Shown piece by piece: positions 1-7,444 of a stretch of DNA of 12,442 nucleotides. A program made the position numbers and the translations under genes. Position 1 is the first letter of the stretch. Every line of letters starts with the position of its first letter. Under the pieces are notes generated by a model. The model worked only from the letters and a program-made list of their open reading frames with translations. It had not been told where the DNA came from and did not search any database. The stretch is from Gammaproteobacteria bacterium (GTDB lineage Bacteria; Pseudomonadota; Gammaproteobacteria; UBA6429; Thiohalophilaceae): the NCBI GenBank assembly GCA_029882235.1, contig JAOULB010000021.1, positions 1-12,442 on the forward strand. Direction: 5' to 3'.

Positions 1-437
1 TTGATGAAGATGCATCCTTTGCCCTGGGTGCAGATTTTATATTTTATGATGTGGCCGGGGTGAAACTGGGTGGAGAGGCTTTCATTTTTGAAAATGATTT
101 TAGTTTGTTTGGTTCGCAGGGAACAACGCTGACTTTGATGACGATGTTTAATGCGCGTAAATATTTTCTTGATGGAATGTTTAAACCTTATATTGGTGCA
201 GGTGCTGGTGTTGGGAGTGTTAGCTTTAACTCACTCCCTCTTAGTGGAAGTGCTGCAGGATTGAATGCGCAGTTTCTGCTGGGATTTGATGCTAAGTTTT
301 CCGAGGTGTTTGGTGTTTTTATAGAATACAAAAATGTTTTTTATGCCGATTATTCGGGTGAAACAGCTTCGGGCGCTACTGCAGATTTTGATTTTTCCGG
401 CAGCGGAATTACTGCGGGACTTTCAATTCGTTTCTAA
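1..437 (+). CDS. Outer-membrane beta-barrel protein, 5'-truncated by window edge
   Basis: The reading frame is open from base 3 to a TAA at 435-437, so the gene begins before the window and about 144 C-terminal residues are visible. A GTG at 51 is in frame but is not a convincing start, because equally barrel-like coding lies before it. The protein alternates short hydrophobic/aromatic stretches with Gly/Ser/Asp turns, contains a FKPYIGAGAGVG strand-turn typical of small OmpA/OmpW-like barrels (OMP_b-brl type), and ends in GLSIRF. A terminal Phe is the usual BAM recognition signal of outer-membrane barrels. The likely location is therefore the outer membrane. Ligand, pore function and exact family cannot be told from this fragment. 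An intrinsic terminator follows 22 nt after the stop. Confidence 0.75.
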   Translation, partial: DEDASFALGADFIFYDVAGVKLGGEAFIFENDFSLFGSQGTTLTLMTMFNARKYFLDGMFKPYIGAGAGVGSVSFNSLPLSGSAAGLNAQFLLGFDAKFSEVFGVFIEYKNVFYADYSGETASGATADFDFSGSGITAGLSIRF

Positions 438-459
438 CAAACTACAAGGATATTTATAG

Positions 460-496
460 CAGCCATATACCATATAGTATATGGCTGTGATTTTTT
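460..496 (+). terminator. Rho-independent terminator after the beta-barrel gene
   Basis: A perfect 11-bp stem (460-470 pairs with 477-487) encloses a 6-nt loop. TGA and then six T's follow at 491-496. The last two T's are also part of the stop codon of the convergent HAD gene. No T-tract follows the hairpin on the minus strand, so it probably works mainly for the plus-strand gene. Confidence 0.85.
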
Positions 497-1148
497 AACG
501 CAGGCTGATAATCGGCCAGCCTTTCATTTCGGCATGTTGTGTCAGAGTATCATCCGGATCAACCGCAACAGGGTTATCGACCTGTTCCAATAGCGGGATA
601 TCATTTAAAGAATCACTATAGAACCAGCTATCTTTCATCTCAATACGATTCTGTGCCAGCCATTCATTCAGGCGTTTTATCTTACCTTCCTTAAAACAGG
701 GTGTTCCCGAAACATTACCTGTGTATTGTCCATCAGTGATTTCTGGTTCTGTCGCGATTAAATGTTCAATACCGAGTTCTTTGGCAATGGGTTCGGTGAT
801 AAATCGATTGGTGGCTGTAATTATCATTAAGACATCTCCGCACTGACGATGTTTATCAATCAGCTGCCGGCTTGCTGGGGTAATGATGGGTAAAATTTCT
901 GTCTGCATAAATTCCTGGTGCAGTTTGTTTAATGTATCCAGCCCGATTTCAGTCAGCGGATTGAGACTAAAACGTAGAAATTCATAAATATCGAGCTGAC
1001 CCGCTTTATAGTCCTCATAATATTGGCGATTCTGGCGCTCATATTCGTCGCCATCAACATAGCCCTTGTTCGCCAGAAAGCGGCCCCAGAGATAATCACT
1101 GTCACCATTGAGGAGTGTATTGTCGAGGTCAAAAATTGCCAGGGCCAT
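495..1148 (-). CDS. HAD-superfamily subfamily IB phosphatase (phosphoserine phosphatase-like)
   Basis: The 217-aa protein is a soluble HAD hydrolase that would remove phosphate from a small molecule through an aspartyl-phosphate intermediate. Motif I is FDLDNTLL, with nucleophile D7 and acid/base D9. The motif II Thr is T111 in IITATN. The motif III Lys is K154 or K157. Motif IV is YSDSLND, with D179 and D183 for Mg2+. The cap sits between motifs I and II (about 15-85), as in subfamily IB (SerB, CicA). The ATG at 1148 is preferred over an in-frame TTG at 1184, because the family starts a few residues before the DxD motif and the TTG lies inside a good -10 box. The gene is divergent from rppH. 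Its substrate is unknown; dedicated serine synthesis is not implied. Confidence 0.85.
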   Translation of the reverse strand: MALAIFDLDNTLLNGDSDYLWGRFLANKGYVDGDEYERQNRQYYEDYKAGQLDIYEFLRFSLNPLTEIGLDTLNKLHQEFMQTEILPIITPASRQLIDKHRQCGDVLMIITATNRFITEPIAKELGIEHLIATEPEITDGQYTGNVSGTPCFKEGKIKRLNEWLAQNRIEMKDSWFYSDSLNDIPLLEQVDNPVAVDPDDTLTQHAEMKGWPIISLR

Positions 1149-1183
1149 GCTCAAACCACCAAATCTATATCCGAAAGCGAGCA

Positions 1184-1212
1184 ATCATACCCTAATACTT
1201 CGATGAGCCCAA
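1184..1212 (-). promoter_or_regulatory. Candidate sigma70 promoter of the HAD phosphatase gene
   Basis: Read on the minus strand, a -35 TTGGGC (1212-1207) and a -10 TATGAT (1189-1184) are separated by exactly 17 nt. This would give a leader of roughly 30 nt before the ATG at 1148. A small dyad, AGCCC/GGGCT (1206-1210 and 1216-1220), overlaps the -35 and could be an operator or chance. The call rests on sequence match only. Confidence 0.45.
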
Positions 1213-1346
1213 AAGGGGCTGATCAGGATGCAGGGCTAAGTCTTTGTTTTATAGTGTGAATTCAGAACAGGAAAGATTTGCGAGTTTGGCCTAAAGTATG
1301 AAAGAATGGTCAGACCTTAATGGATTTTGCTAAGGGTAACGCATAA

Positions 1347-1841
1347 GTGATTGATTCTGAAGGCTATAGAGCAAATGTAGGCATTATTCTCACGAATGAG
1401 GCAGGCCAGCTATTCTGGGCGCGTCGAATTGGTGAAAATGCCTGGCAATTTCCTCAGGGAGGGATTCGGGACAATGAAAGCCCCGAGCAGGCCTTATATC
1501 GCGAATTGCATGAAGAGGTTGGTCTGCAGCCAGGAGATGTCCAGATAATCGGTAGTACCAAGGACTGGTTGAGATACCAGATCCCCAAACGCTATGTACG
1601 TCGTCATAGCAAACCAGTATGTATCGGTCAGAAACAGGTCTGGTTTCTGCTTCGTCTACTTACGAGTGATCAGCAGGTTCATTTTAATAACACCGAGCGT
1701 CCCGAGTTCGATGAATGGCGTTGGGTTGAATACTGGTTACCCGCAGATGAAGTTATACCATTTAAGCGTCGTGTATATCGACAGGCTCTTGAAGAACTGG
1801 AGCCACTATTACAGCCGGCTCTCAGCTGCGATTATGCTTAG
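1347..1841 (+). CDS. rppH: RNA pyrophosphohydrolase RppH (Nudix)
   Basis: RppH removes pyrophosphate from the 5' triphosphate end of mRNAs and so opens them to RNase E-dependent decay in the cytoplasm. The 164-aa protein matches E. coli RppH in length and along its sequence. It starts MIDSEGYRANVG, has WQFPQGGI before the Nudix box, and carries the full box GX5EX7REUXEEXGU at residues 38-60 with metal-binding E53, E56 and E57. KPVCIGQKQVWFLL and PEFDEWRWVEYW are also typical. The start is GTG, fixed by the invariant MID N-terminus; a TAAGGG stretch at 1331-1336 may be the ribosome-binding site. ptsP follows on the same strand after 117 nt, the same neighbour order as in E. coli and Pseudomonas. 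Confidence 0.96.
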   Translation: MIDSEGYRANVGIILTNEAGQLFWARRIGENAWQFPQGGIRDNESPEQALYRELHEEVGLQPGDVQIIGSTKDWLRYQIPKRYVRRHSKPVCIGQKQVWFLLRLLTSDQQVHFNNTERPEFDEWRWVEYWLPADEVIPFKRRVYRQALEELEPLLQPALSCDYA

Positions 1842-1958
1842 TGTTTAAAAGCAGTAATCGATAAAACTCTTCACAAAGATTTTGTTTCGGTAACTGCTTG
1901 CAGTTTATCGACAGACAGTGTGTCTGTTAAAAATATTATTTTCAGGTAATTATTATTC
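1842..1958 (+). promoter_or_regulatory. Hairpin-rich ptsP leader
   Basis: The gap between rppH and ptsP holds three dyads. (A) 1858-1868 pairs with 1902-1911, with one bulged base. (B) 1892-1897 pairs perfectly with 1900-1905 across a TT. (C) 1911-1917 pairs perfectly with 1921-1927 across GTG, followed by the A/T-rich run TTAAAAATATTATTTT. A and B share bases 1902-1905 and cannot form together. No convincing -35/-10 pair was seen. The block could be an operator, a processing site, a weak terminator after rppH or an attenuator-like leader; the sequence does not decide. Confidence 0.4.
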
Positions 1959-4235
1959 ATGCTCGACATATTGCGCCGTATTATTCAGGAAGTAAATTCA
2001 GCCCGAAATCTGGATCAGGCGCTGAATATTATTGTCCAACAGGTCAAGCAGGCGATGGCTGTTGATGTTTGTTCTGTCTATCTCAGTAATGATGTGCAAC
2101 AACAACATGTATTAATGGCATCAGAGGGGTTGCGGGAAGAAGCGATTGGGAAAATCAGGCTGGCCTTTGATGAAGGTCTGGTGAGTCTGGTAGCCTCGCG
2201 TGCGGAGCCCGTAAATCTTGCCAATGCCCCCGAACATCCTCGTTATTACTACTTCCCTGAAACGGGGGAAGAAGAGTTCAGCAGTTTTCTCGGTGTGCCC
2301 ATTATTCATCACCGCAAAGTGTTGGGTGTGCTCGTTGTGCAGACACGCAATGCCGAATGTTATCTTGAAGACAGCGTAACTTTTTTAATTACCATTGCCT
2401 CACAGCTTGCTGGGGCGATTGCGCATGCTGCCGCCAGTGGTGAAATCGATCGTATCCTGGCCAAGAAAGGATCGGGGACGGTTGATGATTCAAAACCGTT
2501 GCGAGGTCTACCGGGTGCGCCTGGCGTGGGTAAAGGAACCGCCGTTGTGGTCTATCCCATGGCAGATTTACTTGCCGTACCTGATCGTAAGATTGATGAT
2601 ATTGAGGCCGAAATTGAAATCTTTAACAAGGCCGTTGAGAAGGTCAGAAACGATATTACTGATCTTGCTTCACGTCTTGAGAAACGATTACCTGCTGAAG
2701 ATAAGGCCCTGTTCGATGCCTATCTTATGATGCTTGATGGTGCGTCGCTTCCCGGTGAAACCATTGGTTATATTCGACGGGGTTACTGGGCACCTGCCGC
2801 ACTTCGAGAAACGATCATGGAACACGTAAAGGTGTTTCGTGAAATGAATGATCCCTATCTGAGTGAGCGCGCTGATGATGTGTTTGATCTTGGTCGGCGT
2901 ATTCTTGCACATATGCAATCAGAGAACATCAAGGTACAGGAATATCCACAGGATACTATTCTTGTTGGTGATGAGATCACGGCGACAATGCTTGCTGAAG
3001 TGCCGACTGAGTTTTTAAAAGGTGTTGTCTCAGTTCGAGGTTCACGCACATCACATGTTGCCATTCTATCGCGTGCGCTGGGTATTCCTGCAGTAATGGG
3101 TGCAACCGATTTACCTGTCGGGCGAGTGGATGGTTGCCCAATCATTGCTGATGGTTATAGCGGTAATGTGATTGTTTCACCTTCTAAGTCTGTTCTAAAA
3201 GAATATGATCGAATAATTGCTGAAGAAGCAGAACTTACTGCTGAATTAATGGAATTGCGTGATCAGCCTGCGCATACTTCAGATGGGGTTCATATTCCCT
3301 TATATGCAAACACGGGATTGTTATCCGATATCTCGCCTTCCTTACAAAGTGGGGCCGAAGGTATTGGGCTTTATCGTACTGAGTTCCCATTTATGATTCG
3401 CCAACGATTTCCCGGTGAAGATGAACAATATCAGATTTATCGTCAGGTCCTGGAAGCCTTTGCACCAAGACCGGTCTATCTCCGTACACTGGATGTCGGT
3501 GGCGATAAGGCATTACCTTACTTTCCAATTAATGAAGAAAACCCTTTCCTGGGCTGGCGTGGCATACGAATCACTCTTGACCATCCGGAAATCTTTCTTG
3601 TTCAGGCCAGAGCCATGATGCGCGCCAGTGTAGGGCTGAATAATTTACATATTCTATTACCCATGATTTCAAGCGTGGCGGAATTAACGGATTCAATCTT
3701 ATTATTGCGACAGGCTCATGCAGAATTAGTAGAAGAAGGTATCGATGTTGTTGAACCAAAAATTGGTGTCATGATCGAGGTGCCTTCAGCTGTTTATCTG
3801 ATCGACAGTCTGGCACGACGAGTCGACTTTTTCTCCATAGGCACCAATGACCTTACCCAGTATCTACTCGCTGTTGATCGTAATAATGCCAATGTGGCTG
3901 AGTTGTATGATTCCCTCCATCCTGCTGTAATTCGTGCTATCTTTCATGTTGTACTTGGTGCCAAGGCGCATAATATACCGGTGAGTGTCTGTGGTGAAAT
4001 GGCCGGGGACCCGGCAGCAGCATTACTATTAATTGGGATGGGTGTGAATAGTTTGAGTATGAGTGCATCAAGCCTGACCCGAGTGAAATGGGTTATTCGC
4101 AATGTATCTAAAAAGCGTGCACTGGAATTACTGGATGAAGTGATGGAAATGGAAGATCCTCAGACAATCAGGCAATACCTCAATAGCCGCTTTGAAGTCG
4201 CGGGCATGGGTGGTCTGGTTCGCGCAGGTAAATAG
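1959..4235 (+). CDS. ptsP: PtsP, enzyme I of the nitrogen phosphotransferase system (GAF-EI)
   Basis: PtsP takes phosphate from PEP and passes it through NPr (PtsO) to EIIA-Ntr (PtsN). This regulatory relay responds to nitrogen status and affects potassium and stress functions; it does not move sugar. The 758-aa cytosolic protein is collinear with E. coli PtsP (748 aa). An N-terminal GAF sensor (about 15-165) contains FDEGLVSLVA and FLGVPIIHHRKVLGVLVVQ. Next come the NPr-binding helical domain (about 185-310) and the phospho-His domain with GSRTSHVAILSRALGIP, where H366 is the phosphorylated His. The PEP-binding barrel has GLYRTEF at 470-476, DVGGDK, and VCGEMAGD with active-site C678. It ends GMGGLVRAGK, like E. 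coli. The ATG at 1959 fits the family N-terminus; only a weak AGG lies 12 nt before it. No ptsO or ptsN lies in the window. Confidence 0.97.
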   Translation: MLDILRRIIQEVNSARNLDQALNIIVQQVKQAMAVDVCSVYLSNDVQQQHVLMASEGLREEAIGKIRLAFDEGLVSLVASRAEPVNLANAPEHPRYYYFPETGEEEFSSFLGVPIIHHRKVLGVLVVQTRNAECYLEDSVTFLITIASQLAGAIAHAAASGEIDRILAKKGSGTVDDSKPLRGLPGAPGVGKGTAVVVYPMADLLAVPDRKIDDIEAEIEIFNKAVEKVRNDITDLASRLEKRLPAEDKALFDAYLMMLDGASLPGETIGYIRRGYWAPAALRETIMEHVKVFREMNDPYLSERADDVFDLGRRILAHMQSENIKVQEYPQDTILVGDEITATMLAEVPTEFLKGVVSVRGSRTSHVAILSRALGIPAVMGATDLPVGRVDGCPIIADGYSGNVIVSPSKSVLKEYDRIIAEEAELTAELMELRDQPAHTSDGVHIPLYANTGLLSDISPSLQSGAEGIGLYRTEFPFMIRQRFPGEDEQYQIYRQVLEAFAPRPVYLRTLDVGGDKALPYFPINEENPFLGWRGIRITLDHPEIFLVQARAMMRASVGLNNLHILLPMISSVAELTDSILLLRQAHAELVEEGIDVVEPKIGVMIEVPSAVYLIDSLARRVDFFSIGTNDLTQYLLAVDRNNANVAELYDSLHPAVIRAIFHVVLGAKAHNIPVSVCGEMAGDPAAALLLIGMGVNSLSMSASSLTRVKWVIRNVSKKRALELLDEVMEMEDPQTIRQYLNSRFEVAGMGGLVRAGK

Positions 4236-4251
4236 GATAAGGAATATTATT

Positions 4252-6042
4252 ATGTCTCAGTTAAAACAGGAAACATCATCCGTCGATCGGAAATTATTTC
4301 TGAAGGATATTGTTGATGAGTTACTTGCCGATGGACGTATTGATAATAAACAGGCTGAGCAATTTTTAATTCCTGCGCGAAGCTCTACACTTGAGATCCA
4401 TCCATTGGTTGTCATTGCACAACAGGAATGGAAAGACAAAAAGCCGCCCAATAAAATACTTACCCTCGAAGCGCTGACGCTGTGGCTGGCGGATAAGGTG
4501 GGAATACCTTATTTACGCATCGATCCACTCAAGGTCGATGTTACGTCGATCACCAGTGTGATTTCATCGGCCTATGCGAGTCGACATAAAATTTTACCTA
4601 TTAAAGTCACCCACGATACGGTTACGATTGCCACGGCAGAACCCTATGTCCGTTCCTGGGAAAATGAATTACGTCATGTTACCAATTTAAATATTGAACG
4701 CGTGATAGCCAACCCGGTTGATATCCCACGCTATCTAAATGAGTTTTACAGCGTTAGTCATTCGATAAAGCGTGCGACTAACGAGAACGAAGGTCAGCAT
4801 ATTCCCGGGGTTGTAAACATTGAACAACTGGTCGAATTGGGTAAGTCTGGCCGACTCGATACCAATGATGAAAGTGTTGTGCACATTGTTGACTGGCTGC
4901 TGCAATATGCCTTTGAGCAACGTGCCAGTGATATCCATATGGAGCCCCGCCGAGAGATGGGTAATATACGCTTTCGTATCGATGGTGCATTGCATCTGGT
5001 CTATGAAATGCCAACCCCCGTCATGGCGGTAGTCACCAGTCGAATCAAAGTACTAGGCCGAATGGATGTGGTGGAAAAACGTCGTCCACAGGATGGTCGC
5101 ATAAAAACAAAAACACCGAATGGTCAGGAGATCGAATTACGTTTGTCCACCATGCCTACCGCATTTGGTGAGAAACTGGTGATGCGTATTTTTAATCCTG
5201 ATGTGCTGGTGAAAGATTTTCCTGCGTTGGGTTTCGGCGAAAAAGATATTGCTGAATGGAACAATATGGTTTCTGTACCTCATGGTATTGTTCTGGTCAC
5301 TGGGCCAACAGGTTCAGGCAAAACAACCACGCTTTATTCAACACTGCGTCAGCTGGCCAAGCCCGAAGTCAATGTCTGTACGGTTGAAGATCCAATCGAA
5401 ATGGTGATGCCTGAATTTAATCAGATGCAGGTGCAACAAAACATTGGTCTTGATTTCGCATCGGGTATCCGTACTTTAATGCGTCAGGATCCAGATATTA
5501 TTATGGTGGGTGAGATTCGAGATAGAGAAACGGCCAATATGGCCATTCAGGCAGCGTTAACCGGACATCTGGTTTTATCAACACTGCACACCAATGATGT
5601 CGCCGGTGCTATACCTAGACTACGCGAAATTGGCGTGCCTGCCTATCTTATCAATGCCACACTCATTGGCGTACTGGCACAACGACTGGTACGTACTTTA
5701 TGTCCCCACTGTAAGCAACCCACCGAACTAGATCCAGATATCTGGAAAAAGATCACCCGTCCCTGGAAAATAAATGGCAAACATAGTTTCTATGCACCGG
5801 TCGGTTGTGATGAATGTCGACACACGGGCTTCATGGGCCGTGCTGGAATTTATGAACTCATGCCGATGACGACTGAATTACGTCACAATATCAAACCCGA
5901 TAGTGATGCCAGTAGTATTCGCAAACAGGCCGTCAAAGAAGGCATGACTCAGTTACGAATCTCGGGGGCACGAAAAATAGCCATGGGGCAGACAACAATA
6001 GAAGAAGTAATGAAAGTAGTCCCGCCAGATGAAGAGTTATAA
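4252..6042 (+). CDS. Orphan GspE/PilB-family secretion ATPase
   Basis: The 596-aa hexameric AAA-like ATPase belongs to the type II secretion/type IV pilus assembly family, whose members drive pilin or pseudopilin polymerisation at the inner membrane. An N-terminal region (about 10-185) resembles the T2SSE/MshEN N-domain but lacks a recognisable RLG cyclic-di-GMP motif. The catalytic half carries Walker A GPTGSGKTT (351-359, K357), the Asp box VEDPIE (378-383), Walker B with MVGEIRDRE (E421) and the His box GHLVLSTLHTND (438-449). A zinc site has two CxxC pairs, C484/C487 and C519/C522. The ATG at 4252 follows an AAGGAA at 4239-4244 and lies 16 nt after ptsP, so the two are probably co-transcribed. 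No gspF/pilC, pilin or secretin gene is visible, so which machine it serves is open. Hits labelled GspE or PilB are expected, but the subtype is uncertain. Confidence 0.9.
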   Translation: MSQLKQETSSVDRKLFLKDIVDELLADGRIDNKQAEQFLIPARSSTLEIHPLVVIAQQEWKDKKPPNKILTLEALTLWLADKVGIPYLRIDPLKVDVTSITSVISSAYASRHKILPIKVTHDTVTIATAEPYVRSWENELRHVTNLNIERVIANPVDIPRYLNEFYSVSHSIKRATNENEGQHIPGVVNIEQLVELGKSGRLDTNDESVVHIVDWLLQYAFEQRASDIHMEPRREMGNIRFRIDGALHLVYEMPTPVMAVVTSRIKVLGRMDVVEKRRPQDGRIKTKTPNGQEIELRLSTMPTAFGEKLVMRIFNPDVLVKDFPALGFGEKDIAEWNNMVSVPHGIVLVTGPTGSGKTTTLYSTLRQLAKPEVNVCTVEDPIEMVMPEFNQMQVQQNIGLDFASGIRTLMRQDPDIIMVGEIRDRETANMAIQAALTGHLVLSTLHTNDVAGAIPRLREIGVPAYLINATLIGVLAQRLVRTLCPHCKQPTELDPDIWKKITRPWKINGKHSFYAPVGCDECRHTGFMGRAGIYELMPMTTELRHNIKPDSDASSIRKQAVKEGMTQLRISGARKIAMGQTTIEEVMKVVPPDEEL

Positions 6043-6046
6043 TAAA

Positions 6047-6442
6047 TTAATGCAGCACAACGGAATGCTGTTCAATCTGTGCTATTAACTCTTGTGAGTT
6101 AAATGGCTGCATCAGAAAATCATTTGCCCCCGCATCTAGCGCGCTCATCATTTTTTCCTTAATGAAATTATCAATCAGAATAAGAATGGGCACCATTTTC
6201 CATTCCTGATGATTTCGAATGCGCGAGATCATACGGTGATTGTTTTCAAAAGATACCTGATCGCCCAGAATGATCAACTTGGGACGCTTTTCACCCGCAT
6301 CTAAGGCATCCTGCTTCATCGCTGGATTAATGTTTACTACTTCATACCCCTCACGGGACAGGAGATAGTCCAGCAAAAATGCCATGCGTTGGTCATCTTC
6401 AACCACAAGAATAGTTTCTTTACAGCCATCAGCTATTGCCAT
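6047..6442 (-). CDS. Stand-alone receiver-like protein with degenerate phosphorylation site
   Basis: The 131-aa protein is a single CheY-like receiver fold with no output domain. The acidic pocket is kept in ILVVEDD (E15, D16), and GANDF and PF (113-114) mark the last beta strand. Counting from D16 with CheY spacing (+44, +74, +96) puts G60 at the phospho-acceptor, I90 at the conserved Thr/Ser and Q112 at the conserved Lys. An Asp (D61) sits one residue beyond the acceptor position. Normal aspartyl phosphorylation and switching are therefore doubtful, and a pseudo-receiver acting by protein contact is more likely. The ATG at 6442 is chosen because family members start just before the first strand; longer in-frame starts would add a non-homologous tail. 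No strong ribosome-binding site is seen. It converges on the ATPase gene, with only 4 nt between the two stops. Confidence 0.8.
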   Translation of the reverse strand: MAIADGCKETILVVEDDQRMAFLLDYLLSREGYEVVNINPAMKQDALDAGEKRPKLIILGDQVSFENNHRMISRIRNHQEWKMVPILILIDNFIKEKMMSALDAGANDFLMQPFNSQELIAQIEQHSVVLH

Positions 6443-6623
6443 TTTAATACACCACAACAATTTAATAACAACAGCACAGTAAAATCTGTACTGCCCCAAA
6501 ATGTCGGCAGAGCGAACAGGGCCTTTAGGTGAATATCTGCAAAATGTGACTAAAGTTTTTTTAAGTTGTTATTTTCTGATAGTTTGAGCACTGTTTTGTT
6601 CGCGTGCTGGGGTCAGAATTTGC
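6443..6623. other. Intergenic region between dam and the receiver gene
   Basis: No gene is supported here. It holds an inverted repeat, CAGTA/TACTG (6477-6481 and 6489-6493), about 35 nt before the receiver start, which could be an operator. It also has a 6-bp dyad (6523-6528 with 6550-6555) followed by seven T's (6556-6562) on the plus strand. The 21-nt loop makes that a poor intrinsic terminator. I could not settle on a promoter. Confidence 0.4.
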
Positions 6624-6632
6624 TTACGCAAA
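6612..6632. repeat. GGTCAGA-TTTGC hairpin at the dam stop (REP-like, tentative)
   Basis: A GGGGTCAGA motif (6609-6617) leads into a perfect 5-bp hairpin, TTTGC/GCAAA (6619-6623 and 6628-6632), with loop TTAC. The dam stop codon (TTA on the plus strand, 6624-6626) lies in the loop. No T-run follows on the minus strand, so it is not a standard terminator. The motif resembles one arm of short palindromic elements with a tetra-G end, but only one copy is in this window. Confidence 0.3.
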
Positions 6633-7436
6633 CAGCGCCAGCAGCTCGCCTGCATGGCCTCGCTTGTTGCCATTACAGCTGATAAAGCGGCGGACGGGAA
6701 ATTTTTCGACATCGGTGGCGTTTCGATACACGGATAAGGTGAATCGCGTGTTGTGGTTGGAGATTAAAATCGGTATGCCACTGCGAATACTTTGTTCTGC
6801 CAGCTCCGCCAGCAACATTTGTTGCTCTTTAGTGAAACCACCCGAGCTGTAGGCAGTAAAGTTTGCTGATGCTGAGAGGGGATAGTAGGGTGGATCGCAG
6901 TAAATCACGTCACCGGGACGGGCCGTTGTAATTGTGTGATCAAAGCCAGCCACTCGAAACTCGGCCTGTTGTGACTTCGCATGGAAGCTCAGCATTTCTT
7001 TTGCGGGGAAATAGGGTTGCTTGTAGCGACCAAAGGGGACATTGAAGCCGCCTTTGCTGTTATAGCGGCATAGCCCATTGTAGCCATGGCGGTTCATGTA
7101 TAAAAACAAGGCGGCTTTTTTGCGCAAATCCGATGTTTTATTAAATTCTTCACGGCGTTTGTAATAGAGTTCAGAGGTGTTGTGCTTGCCATTGAAGAAA
7201 CGCTTACAATAATGGATAAAGTCAGTGCCTTCTGTTTGCAGATACTGGTACAGACTGATGAGATCGGCATTGCTGTCTGTGAGCAGATAGCGATCATAGT
7301 CAGTGTTTAAAAATACTGCACCTGAACCGACAAAGGGTTCAATCAGTCGTTTACCGTCAGGCAGGAGTCGCTGAATGCGATCCATGATGCGATATTTGTT
7401 GCCAGCCCATTTTAGAAAAGGTTTATTATTTATCAT
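6624..7436 (-). CDS. dam: DNA adenine methylase Dam (GATC)
   Basis: The 270-aa N6-adenine methyltransferase is collinear with E. coli Dam and methylates the A of GATC for mismatch-repair strand choice, replication timing and epigenetic switching. It shows K9-W10 in FLKWAG, the AdoMet-binding EPFVGSG (33-39), NRHGYNGLCRYN (115-126) and catalytic DPPY (181-184). The E. coli residues used to read GATC are at the same numbers (K9, L122, R124, P134, R137, Y138), so GATC specificity is strongly expected. The C-terminus stops at ELLALFA, somewhat shorter than E. coli Dam, with no catalytic loss. The ATG at 7436 lies 8 nt after the argA stop with no clear ribosome-binding site, which suggests translation coupled to argA. 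No restriction partner is nearby, so this is a housekeeping Dam and not part of a restriction-modification pair. Confidence 0.95.
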   Translation of the reverse strand: MINNKPFLKWAGNKYRIMDRIQRLLPDGKRLIEPFVGSGAVFLNTDYDRYLLTDSNADLISLYQYLQTEGTDFIHYCKRFFNGKHNTSELYYKRREEFNKTSDLRKKAALFLYMNRHGYNGLCRYNSKGGFNVPFGRYKQPYFPAKEMLSFHAKSQQAEFRVAGFDHTITTARPGDVIYCDPPYYPLSASANFTAYSSGGFTKEQQMLLAELAEQSIRSGIPILISNHNTRFTLSVYRNATDVEKFPVRRFISCNGNKRGHAGELLALFA

Positions 7437-7444
7437 AAGCGTTG

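Noticed and set aside
2395..2730. 111-codon open frame in another plus frame inside ptsP
   Set aside because: It overlaps coding for the conserved PtsP domains, and its translation has no family features.
4192..4251. Upstream in-frame start for the secretion ATPase, overlapping ptsP
   Set aside because: The extra 20 residues overlap the conserved PtsP C-terminus, while the ATG at 4252 has a good ribosome-binding site.
6523..6562. Possible plus-strand intrinsic terminator (6-bp dyad and seven T's)
   Set aside because: The 21-nt loop and A/T-rich 6-bp stem make it weak, and no plus-strand gene ends nearby.
6624..7436. dam as part of a restriction-modification or phage-defence locus
   Set aside because: No nuclease or defence gene is nearby, and the protein is collinear with housekeeping E. 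coli Dam.
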